The notes beneath the pieces are model-generated. The model saw nothing but the letters and a program-made list of their open reading frames with translations. It made no database searches and was not told the origin of the DNA. Of a stretch of 64,000 bases of DNA, positions 7,992-17,346 are shown in pieces. Source of the DNA: Oscillatoria nigro-viridis PCC 7112 (lineage in GTDB: Bacteria; Cyanobacteriota; Cyanobacteriia; Cyanobacteriales; Microcoleaceae); contig NC_019729.1 in assembly GCF_000317475.1 (NCBI RefSeq), positions 1,750,501 to 1,814,500 on the forward strand, given 5' to 3'. The position numbers were made by a program, and so were the translations under genes. How positions within the stretch are numbered: position 1 is the stretch's first letter; every line of letters begins with the position of its first letter.

Positions 7992-9854
7992 TCAAGAAGT
8001 GAGTTTTTTCGGGTAAATTTTTCGCGGGAATTCCATCCGAAATGTCGAACCTTTTTTGGGTTGACTTTCTGCCATAATTGTGCCGTCCATCATTTTGACT
8101 AAACAGGCACAAATAGCTAGTCCTAAACCGGTGCCTGGATAGTGGCGAGTTGTGCTTTGGTCGCCTTGGCGGAACTTGTCGAAAATGTGGGGAAGATCGG
8201 TTTCACAGATGCCGATTCCTGTATCCCGAACGGTGATAATTAGCCGATCGCCATTTAATTCCCGCACCTCAATGTAAATGCTGCCCTGATGTGTGAATTT
8301 AACCGCGTTGGAAATGAGATTGACCAACACTTGCCGCAGGCGCAACTTGTCATTAACTATAAACCGATCCTGCAAGCAGACGCTGACGGACATTGCCACA
8401 TTCTTTTCGGCGGCTTGATTTATGAATTCCAGGGCGACATCCATTACTAAATGCGCTAAATCAAATTTTTCACTCTTTAATTCTGTGCGGCAACTCTCGA
8501 TTTTCGAGAGGTCGAGAATATCGTTAATCAGCAGTAGCAGGTTTTTGCCGTTATGTAAAATGCGTCCCACCATTTCTGTTTGCTGGGCACTCAGCAGTTG
8601 TTTGTGCTGGCGCAGCAGCAATTGGGAAAAGCCGATAATCGAATTCATGGGAGTTCGCAATTCGTGGGACATAAGGCCCAAAAATTGCGATTTTAACTTG
8701 GCTGCTTCTAGCAGTTGCAATTTTTGCTGTTGAATGCGTCGCCCCTGATTTTCCAGTTCTTCCTGCTGGCGAATTAGCAGCTCGTTTTGCAAGTCTAAAA
8801 GCTGTTCCTGCTTTTTTAATTTTTCGATCGCCCGCGCGCTGTTAATCGCGATCGCAGCTTGTTTTCCCATCACCGCCAGCAGTTGCTGAGTATGGGCGTC
8901 AATCGCCGTGCTGTCTTTGCCGTTGCCGATAGCCAACACGCCCAAACGCCCGCTTTCCCCCGACTCGATCGCCGCTGCACAGCCCGCCGCCGGCAGCGGG
9001 CCGTCGCACTCCGAGCGCCACAGTACAGGCTGTCCCGTCGCAAATGCTTTCCACAGCAGCTTGTTTGGCACGTGCGGGTTTTTGCCCGCAGCAAAGTTTT
9101 CCGCGCCCCCGACAGCGCTGAGTTTGAGCCCGCTGCTATCGCTCTCCGGGAGCGCAACCAGGCAAAATTCCGCTCCTGCGATCGCCTCTACAGTCGCGTC
9201 CGCGATCGCTTGCAACAATTCATTCCAATTACCCGCGCGCTGGCTCAATATATTTGTAAACTGCTCTATCACCTGTAACTCCCGCCCAGCCTCTATTACC
9301 GTCCGGGCTTCACACCGTTTTTCATCTTTGAAGTTAGCTTCCGAGCGCGCTTGATGGCGCCAAAACTCTGGTTCTGCTTGGGGCTCGGCTTGAGTTTGTT
9401 CGATCTGCTGCATATCTATGTAGGTTCCCACCCACTCCAAAACTTCCTGACTGTCTAGATGAGCTGGCCCTCCTCTGGCTAGGTTCCAGCGGTAAGTGCC
9501 CTCTCGCGTCTGCTGACGAAATAGAATTTCCTAACTTGGCAGTTGAAACTTAGAAGTATGCGAGCTCGCCAATAGACGAGGGCGGTCTTCTGCGTGGACG
9601 CGCGCCAGATAGCCGAAACCCAAAGCTGCTGCTGGTACGCCCGTGTACTCCTCCCAGCGCTGACAGAAATAAGTCGCCCAGCCGTCGGCCTTTGTTTTCC
9701 AAATTATGCGAGGAATTGCCGACCACAGGCGATCGTCCTGAGTTTCGCCGTCGCAAAGTTGCGGTTGGGGGGATGTTATTTCAGATACTTTGTGTAACAT
9801 TTCAGAGTCGGAAAACTCTGACTGAAAAGACTTATTGCCGTGATACTGAGTCAT
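7992..9854 (-). pseudogene. PAS-GAF sensor histidine kinase interrupted by one amber codon
   Basis: One reading frame of 621 codons carries a single in-frame TAG (9533-9531). Before it, residues about 38-100 form the first half of a PAS domain (RIIWKTKADGWATYFCQRWEEYTG). After it, the frame continues at once with the second half (EILFRQQTREGTYRWNLARG, then EVLEWVGTYIDM). A GAF domain, a glutamine-rich coiled coil, HisKA (SHELRTPMNSIIGFS, phospho-His) and HATPase_c (LISNAVKF, DTGIGI, GTGLGLAI) follow. The kinase core is intact and could be made from the TTG at 9440 or another internal start, giving a soluble kinase without PAS. It is divergent from a NarL-type regulator, a possible partner. 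Confidence 0.85.
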
Positions 9855-10251
9855 AACAGGTTATATAAATAAGCATTGGACTGGAGCCCTAACATCAGCT
9901 CAAGACTCGTGCTGCTAGCTTTATTGATTTTGACAGTCTCGGCGCATCAAAAATTTTTATACTTTAAATTTATATGGGTAGTGGTATCTTTACCTCTATC
10001 AACGGGCGGACAAGGAGATAACTCAGTTAAACTGTTAAAACATTGAGAGCTTGTCGGTCCCGATCGGGCTCCTGCAGCCACCGCCGCAAAATAACTTAAA
10101 AATTAACTTGCATTCTTGGCGGCTGCATGAGTATGCTTTAAAATGATGTGCGACCTGTAAAACCCTAAATCAGGGTACATTCTCAAATTTTCTCAGTTTA
10201 GCTGAGTCAGTTGACGATATTTTAAAAGTTTAGCGGACTATTGGAAGAAAG
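9855..10251. other. Divergent spacer between kinase and response regulator
   Basis: About 400 bp without a gene. A short dyad around CGGTCCCGATCGGGCTCC (about 10055) is the only structure seen. It should carry promoters for both genes. Confidence 0.4.
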
Positions 10252-10971
10252 ATGAGTAAAATTCGCGTTGCTTTGATAGAAGACCACGACCTGACAAGAG
10301 TCGGCATCCGCACAGCTTTACAACAGCGTGACACGATAGAAGTTGTCGGCGATGCAGCTAACGCTACAGAGGGATTGAAACTGCTTCAGTCTTCAAAGCC
10401 TGACGTGGCAATTGTAGACATTGGCTTACCGGATTTTGACGGCATTGAACTGACACAAAAGTTCAAAAAAGCCGTAGCGGAGTCCGATCCAGATACAAAA
10501 ATTTTGATTCTGACTTTTCAGGACAATGAAGAAGAAGTCCTGGCAGCTTTTGCCGCCGGAGCTGACTCTTACTGCATGAAAGATATTAGCTTCGATCAGT
10601 TATTAGACGTAGTAAAAGTAACTCACGAAGGTAACTCTTGGATCGATCCGGCGATCGCCCGTATCGTCCTGAAACAAGCTCGCACTCAGGAACCCGCGCC
10701 GGAAGAACCGAAGGCTGAGGGCAAAAGAGTCACAATTAAGGCGGCCGAACCCGAGTTTAGTCACATCATTGAGACTTACCCTTTAACCGAGCGGGAATTA
10801 GAGGTTTTGGAACTGATCGTACAGGGTTACAGCAATGCTGCAATCGCCGAAAAGCTGTACATTACTGTCGGTACAGTCAAGACTCACGTCCGCAATATTC
10901 TCAACAAGTTGTGCGCTGATGACCGCACTCAGGCAGCCGTTCTCGCCCTGCGTTCTGGCTTGGTTGGATGA
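10252..10971 (+). CDS. NarL/FixJ-type response regulator
   Basis: The 239-residue protein has an N-terminal receiver domain: acidic pair EDHD (about 10-13), phospho-acceptor Asp in VAIVDIGLPD (about 55), Thr in ILILTF and Lys in SYCMKD (about 110). A linker of about 40 residues rich in E, P and A leads to a LuxR-type helix-turn-helix (about 175-239): LTERELEVLELIVQGYSN and AAIAEKLYITVGTVKTHVRN. It should bind DNA when phosphorylated. It is divergent from the broken PAS-GAF kinase, so that kinase may have been its partner. Start ATG at 10252 follows GGAAGAAAG, a good ribosome-binding site. Confidence 0.88.
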   Translation: MSKIRVALIEDHDLTRVGIRTALQQRDTIEVVGDAANATEGLKLLQSSKPDVAIVDIGLPDFDGIELTQKFKKAVAESDPDTKILILTFQDNEEEVLAAFAAGADSYCMKDISFDQLLDVVKVTHEGNSWIDPAIARIVLKQARTQEPAPEEPKAEGKRVTIKAAEPEFSHIIETYPLTERELEVLELIVQGYSNAAIAEKLYITVGTVKTHVRNILNKLCADDRTQAAVLALRSGLVG

Positions 10972-11002
10972 AGCCTTATCGTCAGGCAAAATCAAGTTAA
11001 AA

Positions 11003-11027
11003 GTAGGGTGCGCTGGGCGCACCTTAC
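11003..11027 (+). terminator. GTAGGGTGCGC hairpin after response regulator
   Basis: An 11-bp stem (one G-T pair) with a TGG loop, 31 bp after the stop codon. It is the same dispersed hairpin as at 7704. Confidence 0.5.
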
Positions 11028-11456
11028 GGCCGCGGATTTAGGGTGTGCAGTGCACACAGACTGACTAATTGTTACCAAAAAATTAGGGTAGGCAGTGTGC
11101 ACCAGCCGAGGAATTGTTTGTGGTAAAAAAAGTAATAAATTTAAAGCCGCATCTATCCCTGTACAGATATTTTTGAAAATATTTTCAAAAGTGAATCTAC
11201 CTTAAGATAGATGCTAAAAAATTAGCCTATTACTAATACTTGTTGTTGAGCGATCCCCAGTTAGATAAATTTCGCTGGCACTGCCAATATGGCGCGATAT
11301 CAATTCATAAAAGGCGGAGACAGAGGCCAGATTACGATACTTTTAGGAAGAGTTAAGCCTTAAACAAATTATATCCGTAGAGTGATGCCTGAGTTCGCTT
11401 AAATTTGCGAAATTAAAAGTATCAACTGCTACTGAAATATTTTAGAAAGAGGTATT
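11028..11456. other. Leader region of the GH13 gene
   Basis: About 430 bp, AT-rich, no gene seen. AAAGAGGT sits 3-10 bp before the GH13 start. Further repeats of GTGTGCAGTGCACAC type occur near 11042-11100. Confidence 0.4.
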
Positions 11457-13109
11457 ATGGCCGCCCCAATTGAATTCAATTTATTTGCTCCCTACAACAA
11501 AGGAGCTGCCTTGATTGGCTCTTTTTCTAATTGGGAAGAGATTCCGATGGAAAAGGACGAAGAGGGTTATTTCCGCACGCGAGTTGAGTTGGAGGATGGC
11601 GTTTATCAATACAAATTCCGCGTTCAGTCGAAAAGCTGGTTTCTGGAAGCAGATCGGTGGGTAGATGTGGTCGATCCCTACGCAACTGACATCGACGATC
11701 CTACTCAAAACGGCATTGTTCGGATCAAAGACGGCGATCGCATTGTCGATACCTACGTCTGGAAACACGACGACAAACCGCTACCGGCCGATCGGGAATT
11801 AGTGATTTATGAAATGCACGTTGCCGACTTTTCCGGCGGCGAAGATGATCCCTTCGCCCGCGGCAAGTACGAGCACGTCGTCGAAAAACTCGATTACCTA
11901 GTCGAACTCGGCGTCAACGCGATCGAACTCATGCCCCTCAAAGAATACCCAGGCGACTACAGTTGGGGCTACAACCCCCGCTACTTCTTCGCTACCGAGT
12001 CCAGCTACGGAACCACAGCAGAACTCAAAAACCTGATAGACGAGTGTCACGGGCGCGGCATTCGCGTCATCATCGACGGGATTTACAACCACTCGGAAGC
12101 ATCGAGCCCCCTCACTCAAATCGATCACGATTATTGGTACCACCACGAACCCCGCGATCCTGACAACAATTGGGGCCCGGAATTTAACTACGAATTCTAC
12201 GACGAAAATTTAGGAACTTTCCCGGCGCGCAAATTTATTGGCGATACAGTCCGCTTCTGGATTCAAGAATATCATCTCGACGGCATTCGTTTCGACGCGG
12301 CGCGACAAATTGCTAACTACGATTTCATGCACTGGATCGTTCAAGAAGCCAAAAATGTCGCCGGCCCCAAACCGTTTTATACCGTTGCCGAATACATTCC
12401 CGAAAATCCCAGCATCACCAATCTAGACGGGCCGATGGACGGCTGCTGGCACGACAGTTTCTATCACTCCATAATTCCACAACTGTGCGGGGACAATTTT
12501 GATTTAGAACGGCTCAAAGATATAATCGACTGCAAGCGGCAAGGTTTCTTGGGTGCTACGAATGTAGTCAATTATTTGAGCAATCACGACCACGATCGCA
12601 TTTTTGCCGAATTGGGCGATCGCGGAATTTTGGATGAAGCCGCATTCAAGCGGGCGAAGTTGGGAACCGTGCTGTTAATGACAGCAGTTGGCGTGCCGCT
12701 GATTTGGATGGGCGAAGAATTTGGCGAATACAAAGGTAAAACAATTGAGCAATCTAAAATTGACTGGACGCTGCTAGGAAATGACCAGAATAAAGGTTTG
12801 TGGGAATATTACAAAGGCTTGATTCACCTGCGTAAAAATAACCAAGCACTTTACACAGAAAACATCGACTTTTTCCACGAAGACCCCGACTCGAAAGTTT
12901 TTGCTTACACTCGCTGGAACGATGAAGGTTCGAGAGTTGTAGTAGTGGCAAATATGTCGGAAAATTATCTGGCAGGTTACAGCGTTCCCCACTTCCCGGC
13001 AAACGGAACTTGGCACGAATGGACGGGGAATTATGATATTGAATCTGGCGATGACAATATTATGATTGACTTGCCGGAATACGAAGCGAAAGTGTTTGTT
13101 TGGCAGTAA
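11457..13109 (+). CDS. GH13 alpha-glucan-active enzyme with N-terminal CBM48-like domain
   Basis: The 550-residue protein starts with an isoamylase/branching-enzyme type N-terminal domain (GSFSNWEEIPME, DGVYQYKFRV, about 1-95), followed by the GH13 barrel. Catalytic motifs are present: region I GVNAIELMPL, region II GIRFDAAR (nucleophile Asp), region III TVAEYIPE (acid/base Glu) and region IV LSNHDHDR (transition-state Asp). A C-terminal beta domain ends in a DLPEYEAKVFVW-type segment. It acts on alpha-1,4/1,6 glucan in the cytoplasm; whether it hydrolyses, branches or debranches cannot be told by eye. A decayed paralogue lies at 19496-21153. Its TAA stop codon is also the target duplication of a MITE that begins at the next base. 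Confidence 0.88.
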   Translation: MAAPIEFNLFAPYNKGAALIGSFSNWEEIPMEKDEEGYFRTRVELEDGVYQYKFRVQSKSWFLEADRWVDVVDPYATDIDDPTQNGIVRIKDGDRIVDTYVWKHDDKPLPADRELVIYEMHVADFSGGEDDPFARGKYEHVVEKLDYLVELGVNAIELMPLKEYPGDYSWGYNPRYFFATESSYGTTAELKNLIDECHGRGIRVIIDGIYNHSEASSPLTQIDHDYWYHHEPRDPDNNWGPEFNYEFYDENLGTFPARKFIGDTVRFWIQEYHLDGIRFDAARQIANYDFMHWIVQEAKNVAGPKPFYTVAEYIPENPSITNLDGPMDGCWHDSFYHSIIPQLCGDNFDLERLKDIIDCKRQGFLGATNVVNYLSNHDHDRIFAELGDRGILDEAAFKRAKLGTVLLMTAVGVPLIWMGEEFGEYKGKTIEQSKIDWTLLGNDQNKGLWEYYKGLIHLRKNNQALYTENIDFFHEDPDSKVFAYTRWNDEGSRVVVVANMSENYLAGYSVPHFPANGTWHEWTGNYDIESGDDNIMIDLPEYEAKVFVWQ

Positions 13110-13467
13110 GGAATGAGAATTAAATAACTTACAATACGTGATGGTTATTGTGGGATCATTGGTAACAAGTTAAGCTAAGAAAGCAGTTGTCAATCAGCAA
13201 TTATGCTCAACATTTACTCGGATTTTGGGCCCAAAACTGAGATTAGGGCGATCGTGCGATCGTGCCGAGGGTGATATGTATACCTACTCCCTCTCAAATC
13301 GTGAATTTTCCACTCCTAAAACAGCAGTTTTTTTGAGTAATATTACTGATTGACAAATGCAATTAAGTCTTAACTTGTCACCAATGTTGTGGGATGGGCG
13401 TCCCGCCCGTCCAGAAAGGCGGGCGGGACACGCCACAAACTTGTGTAAATTATTTAATTCCCGATCC
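13110..13467. mobile_element. MITE family 1, copy B, interrupted by a nested element
   Basis: The left end GGAATGAGAATTAAATAACTTACA and right end (reverse complement GGATCGGGAATTAAATAA) are flanked by TAA (13107-13109, 13468-13470). The left TAA is the stop codon of the GH13 gene. Removing the nested 230-bp element and one 9-bp duplication leaves 119 bp, close to copies A and C. Confidence 0.8.
13157..13386. mobile_element. Nested MITE with 9-bp target duplication
   Basis: 230 bp with terminal repeats CATTGGT(A/G)ACAAGTTAAG at both ends; similarity continues inward for about 50 bp (TTGTCAATCAG in both arms). It is flanked by the direct repeat TTGTGGGAT (13148-13156 and 13387-13395). It contains no open frame of note, so it is non-autonomous. 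Confidence 0.8.
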
Positions 13468-13506
13468 TAAGCTGTCATATCGATTCCGGTGGCACCGCAA
13501 TCGATA

Positions 13507-16140
13507 TTATTTCCCAGATTGATTTTCTAGGCACAATTGAGTTATAGCCGCCGCCGGTATTGGTTTGCTAAAGAAGTAACCCTGACCGATATCGCACTGA
13601 TGCGATCGCAAAAACGCCAACTGTTCTGCTGTTTCCACACCCTCAGCAATCACCTGTAAATTCAGCCCCTGTCCCAAGGCGATCGCCAGTTTCACAATAG
13701 TAGCACCGCTGCTGCCGGTCACCAAATCTGCCACGAAAGATTTGTCTATTTTTAAATTATTGAGGGGAAAGTTTTTCAGAGACCACAGCGAAGAATAACC
13801 GGTGCCAAAATCGTCCAAAGCAATGTGAATTCCCATGTCCTGCAACTGCTGCAATACCGATACCGTAAAGCTGACATCTGTCATGGCAATGCTCTCGGTA
13901 ATTTCTATTTCTAAATACTCGGGATTTAACTTGGTTTCTGATAAAATTTCAGCAATCATTTGTACGGTGTGAGGTTGCAGAAACTGGCGGGCTGATAAAT
14001 TCACCGCTATCCGCATCGGCGGCAATCCCAGTAACTGCCACGCTCGATTTTGCAAGCAAGCAGTCCGCATCACCCATTCGTCAATTTGGCAGATTAATCC
14101 TGTTTCCTCAGCTAAGGGAATAAATCGATCGGGAGGAATCAAACCGCGTTCGGGATGTTCCCAGCGAATCAGAGCTTCCATGCCGACTATTTTACCAGTC
14201 TTTAAGTTTATTTGCGGTTGATAGTGGAGGACAAACTCAGATTTTTTTAGAGCTTTATAAAGATGATTTTCTAAGTTAAGATCCTCGGAGACTTTACTGC
14301 CGATCGCCTGCGTGTAAAACTGATAATTATTGCGACCTTTCTGTTTAGCTTTGTACATCGCAGCATCAGCATTTTTCAGCAAAGTTTCTGCATCTTCTCC
14401 GTCGTAAGGAGCCAAAGCAATTCCCAAGCTAGCCTTAATATAAAGTTCCAGACCCTCAAAATCAAAAGGGCTGCTTAAACTCTGGATAATTAGCTGGCAA
14501 ATCTTAGTTGCTTCCTCCGGGGTGTTGATATTGTACAGCAGCACAGTAAATTCATCTCCGCCCCAACGGGCCATCGAATCCCCCACGCGCAAACAGTTAG
14601 TCAAACGCCGAGATACACTTTGCAGCAACAAATCGCCCACTGGGTGACCGAGAGTATCGTTAACATTTTTAAATCTATCTAAATCTAGAAAGATTACCGC
14701 CAGCATTTCTCCATTTTGGTGAGCGCTAGCTAAAGCTAAAGACAGCCTTTCATTAAACAGTAATCTATTAGGTAAACCCGTTAATGGATCGTGAGAAGCT
14801 TGATGTCTGATCATCGCCTCGACGCGCCTCTGCATTGCAGCCATGTACAGGTGAGTTCCTAAAGATTGTGCTAGCTTCTGTTCCTCGCTAGTCCACTTTT
14901 GAGCTTCGCCGGTTTTGATTTCTTTCCAAGCTGCAAAGGACTGTCGGGGACGATCGTGCCGGGTGTCCGAACTGCAACGCCCCGCCCACAAAATTTCGGT
15001 TTCTATAGGGCTGCGAAAAACGGTGAGACAGCCGATGCACTGTTGGCGGTATTGCAGCGGTACTGCCAAAAATGAGCGAATGGAAGCTGCGACTAAATTG
15101 GCAGATACAGATTGGAGTTGAGGTTCTTTAGCAATATCGGAAATTGCGTACAAGTGCGGTACGATCAAACTGGAAATATTGTTATCAATTGAACTATAAT
15201 GCTGAGAATATAAATTTTCAACAATACCTAATTGGCTGGTACGATCGGCAGTTTGTGCTAGATCGTCTTGGTTTGCCCTCCCCATAATCTGCTGCCAAAA
15301 CGGGCTGAGTTCAAGGTCGATGTCTGCAGGCTGCTGCCCGCAGGTATAAAGCAAAGCGGGCCGATCGCCAAACTCGGCTGCAAGGTAGAGTCGCCCTCCT
15401 GAACCATGCAAATGCTTGACAGTTTGTTCGAGAACTGCTTTCCGAATTTCGTTGAGTTCCAGGGGAGAATGCAGCAAACTGGTAATTTGGTTGATAACGG
15501 CTTCGTCGCGCGCTTGCTGTCTAGCTTGACTCAGCAGAAAAGATTGGGCGATCGCAATTGAAAGTTGATCGACAAGCAACTGCACCATTTTCAATTCTCG
15601 ATCGCTAAACCGTTTCGGTTGGCTGTGGTGAGACACCAACAGCCCCCAAAGGTGATTTTGATGCAAAATCGGCACCGTCAGAGAAGAACGTGCCCCCATA
15701 GCCTTCAGATATTCAGCGTGACAGGGGTCTACAGGACGATAGGTAATATCTTCAACTGCTAAAGTTTTGCCGGTTTCGGGACAATCTAACCGATTAATTG
15801 TTTGATGCTGCAATTCCACATCTACAATCACTCGCTGTCGCGCTTTGAGAAACATTTCCCGAGCACTCTGGGGAATGTCGCCTGGTGGAAAGCGCAAACC
15901 CAGCATAGATGGCAATTTGTCGCCGTTGATGGACTCAGCAATGACCTCACCGCTACCGTCGGCCTCAAAGCGATAAACTTTTACTCGATCGCTCTCTAAA
16001 AAGCTGCGGATTTCTCGGGCAGTTGTCGTCAAAATCTCTTGTAATTCTAAAGAGTTGCGGATGCGATTGGTAATTCGATTGAGTAAAATCTCTTGTTCTA
16101 AAGTCGATCGTGACATTTGTCTAACTTTGGTGCGGGTCAT
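13507..16140 (-). CDS. Cph2-type phytochrome, GAF-PHY-GGDEF-EAL
   Basis: The 877-residue protein lacks an N-terminal PAS domain and so is a group II (Cph2-like) phytochrome. GAF1 (about 15-205) has FPPGDIPQSAR and the chromophore Cys140-His141 in DPCHAEYLKAMGA. The second domain (about 215-440) is PHY-like, with the tongue motif PRQSF at about 399-403. GGDEF follows with an intact signature (527-531) and an upstream RVGD inhibitory site (518-521), then EAL (GMEALIRW about 653-660, DDFGTGYSS, AEGVETAEQ). It probably couples red/far-red light to making or degrading cyclic di-GMP. Synechocystis Cph2 has a further GAF-GGDEF at the C-terminus; that half is absent here. Confidence 0.88.
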   Translation of the reverse strand: MTRTKVRQMSRSTLEQEILLNRITNRIRNSLELQEILTTTAREIRSFLESDRVKVYRFEADGSGEVIAESINGDKLPSMLGLRFPPGDIPQSAREMFLKARQRVIVDVELQHQTINRLDCPETGKTLAVEDITYRPVDPCHAEYLKAMGARSSLTVPILHQNHLWGLLVSHHSQPKRFSDRELKMVQLLVDQLSIAIAQSFLLSQARQQARDEAVINQITSLLHSPLELNEIRKAVLEQTVKHLHGSGGRLYLAAEFGDRPALLYTCGQQPADIDLELSPFWQQIMGRANQDDLAQTADRTSQLGIVENLYSQHYSSIDNNISSLIVPHLYAISDIAKEPQLQSVSANLVAASIRSFLAVPLQYRQQCIGCLTVFRSPIETEILWAGRCSSDTRHDRPRQSFAAWKEIKTGEAQKWTSEEQKLAQSLGTHLYMAAMQRRVEAMIRHQASHDPLTGLPNRLLFNERLSLALASAHQNGEMLAVIFLDLDRFKNVNDTLGHPVGDLLLQSVSRRLTNCLRVGDSMARWGGDEFTVLLYNINTPEEATKICQLIIQSLSSPFDFEGLELYIKASLGIALAPYDGEDAETLLKNADAAMYKAKQKGRNNYQFYTQAIGSKVSEDLNLENHLYKALKKSEFVLHYQPQINLKTGKIVGMEALIRWEHPERGLIPPDRFIPLAEETGLICQIDEWVMRTACLQNRAWQLLGLPPMRIAVNLSARQFLQPHTVQMIAEILSETKLNPEYLEIEITESIAMTDVSFTVSVLQQLQDMGIHIALDDFGTGYSSLWSLKNFPLNNLKIDKSFVADLVTGSSGATIVKLAIALGQGLNLQVIAEGVETAEQLAFLRSHQCDIGQGYFFSKPIPAAAITQLCLENQSGK

Positions 16141-16360
16141 GCCTTTTGATCTCCCGGGCTGTTGACAGCATTTGTGCGAGCCACAGTCTTAACTTGCCCT
16201 GTATTATACATTACAACAATTTCGCGGCGTCTAGGGGCTTGACCCAACCCCAGAGCGCGAAACTCGGTTTCTGCGGATATTTCTGGTTTTCCGACAAATT
16301 TAGGTGATAAACCGGGTTTTTCACAGCACTTACAAAGCAAGGAAAGAGCGATCGGACAAT

Positions 16361-16411
16361 TAGTGAGGACTCAAGTCCAATCTAGTTCGATCGGGACTCA
16401 AGTCCTCACTA
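16361..16411. repeat. Imperfect palindrome TAGTGAGGACT...AGTCCTCACTA
   Basis: Arms of 18 nt (16361-16378, 16394-16411) pair except for a central 2-nt mismatch; each arm also contains its own small dyad GGACTCAAGTCC. Function unknown; it could be a small repeat element. Confidence 0.6.
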
Positions 16412-16457
16412 AAAAACAATTGCAGAGTTACAAGACAAAAGGTATAGAGAAACCGGC

Positions 16458-16506
16458 TTGACCAACCAGTATTCTGCCCTCTGGAGGGAGAATACTGGTT
16501 GGTCAA
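16458..16506. repeat. Long perfect palindrome, 17-bp arms plus inner stem
   Basis: TTGACCAACCAGTATTC (16458-16474) pairs with 16490-16506 exactly, with an inner CCCTC/GAGGG stem and 2-nt loop. No T-run follows on either strand. It lies downstream of the DUF2267 gene and may end its transcript. Confidence 0.7.
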
Positions 16507-16542
16507 CCCGGCTGGTAAGTATTTATACTTTCAAAGGTCTCG

Positions 16543-17346
16543 TTAAGCCGACTCCCAAATTCCCCGAATTCTGTCCGGCAAAAAGCCAGCTATTTCCTGA
16601 ATTCGCTCCTCGGAAAGCTCATCCTTCGTTGCCGAAAATACAGCCGCGATCGCAGTTTCCGGTTTGACTCCCGAAGGAAGTGCGCCTTCTAGTTCCACCC
16701 TCGGTACAAACAAATTGCCATCGATCCCCAAAGGTGCAGGCGAGCCGGTCAAAGCCCGACGCACCCGGCTGAGCAATCCTACCAGCGGATTCGTATCTCT
16801 CCAGAGATCTGCTATTTCTTGTTGCAGGGTTTTGTCATCCGTAGGCAAAACTTCTTTGTGCAATTCAGATTCCACGCGATCGCTGGCTTCTGTTGTCATC
16901 ACACCGCGCACGATCCGGTACACCAATTCGGTAATGTCGCGGGCATCAAAAATATCCTCCAAGTGACCTTTTACCATCACTTTTTCCAAAAACGGCATAT
17001 CCTTTGAACCGATAGGAACTGCCGATCCTTCCTGGTGGAGCGAGGTCGGAGGATTCGTCTCCATTTTGTGTAACAGTTTGCGGCCTTTTTCTGTTAAATC
17101 AGCTTCTGGAAAAGCCACTAAAGGCGGCAACAACTCAGCTCCTCCATAAGGCTCGCCACTAAACTGAGCTTTGATCGAGTCCCTTTGGTTGAGGTAGTCC
17201 AAATGACCCAGCAATTCCGCTTCCGCCACCTGGTGACCGACATATTCTTCCGCTGCATTTCTAATTTCCGACTCTCCCCTGCCGTTGCCGCTGCCAATCT
17301 TTTTCAGTAAAATGTAAGTCAGGTCGTCTCTGATTGCAATTGTCAT
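16543..17346 (-). CDS. DUF2267-domain protein
   Basis: The 267-residue product has a C-terminal DUF2267-like region (about 120-267): FLEKVMVKGHLEDIFDARDI, RIVRGVMTTEASDRVESEL, then ATKDELSEERIQEIAGFLPDRI and a final RGIWES. The N-terminal 110 residues look like a separate helical domain. No membrane segment is seen. Family function is not established; relatives often sit near stress proteins. In this neighbourhood are BON and DUF2294 proteins, a group seen in stress-related clusters (inference). The ATG at 17346 is preceded by only weak ribosome-binding sequence. Confidence 0.75.
   Translation of the reverse strand: MTIAIRDDLTYILLKKIGSGNGRGESEIRNAAEEYVGHQVAEAELLGHLDYLNQRDSIKAQFSGEPYGGAELLPPLVAFPEADLTEKGRKLLHKMETNPPTSLHQEGSAVPIGSKDMPFLEKVMVKGHLEDIFDARDITELVYRIVRGVMTTEASDRVESELHKEVLPTDDKTLQQEIADLWRDTNPLVGLLSRVRRALTGSPAPLGIDGNLFVPRVELEGALPSGVKPETAIAAVFSATKDELSEERIQEIAGFLPDRIRGIWESA

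Larger units (their letters stand above)
16141..16542. other. Spacer with two long hairpins
   Basis: The spacer between the DUF2267 gene and cph2-like gene (both on the minus strand) contains the two palindromes annotated separately. A 67-codon open frame here is not supported. Confidence 0.5.

Noticed and set aside
16137-16340. 67-codon minus-strand open frame upstream of the phytochrome
   Set aside because: No Shine-Dalgarno and no recognisable fold; ends within the phytochrome start codon.
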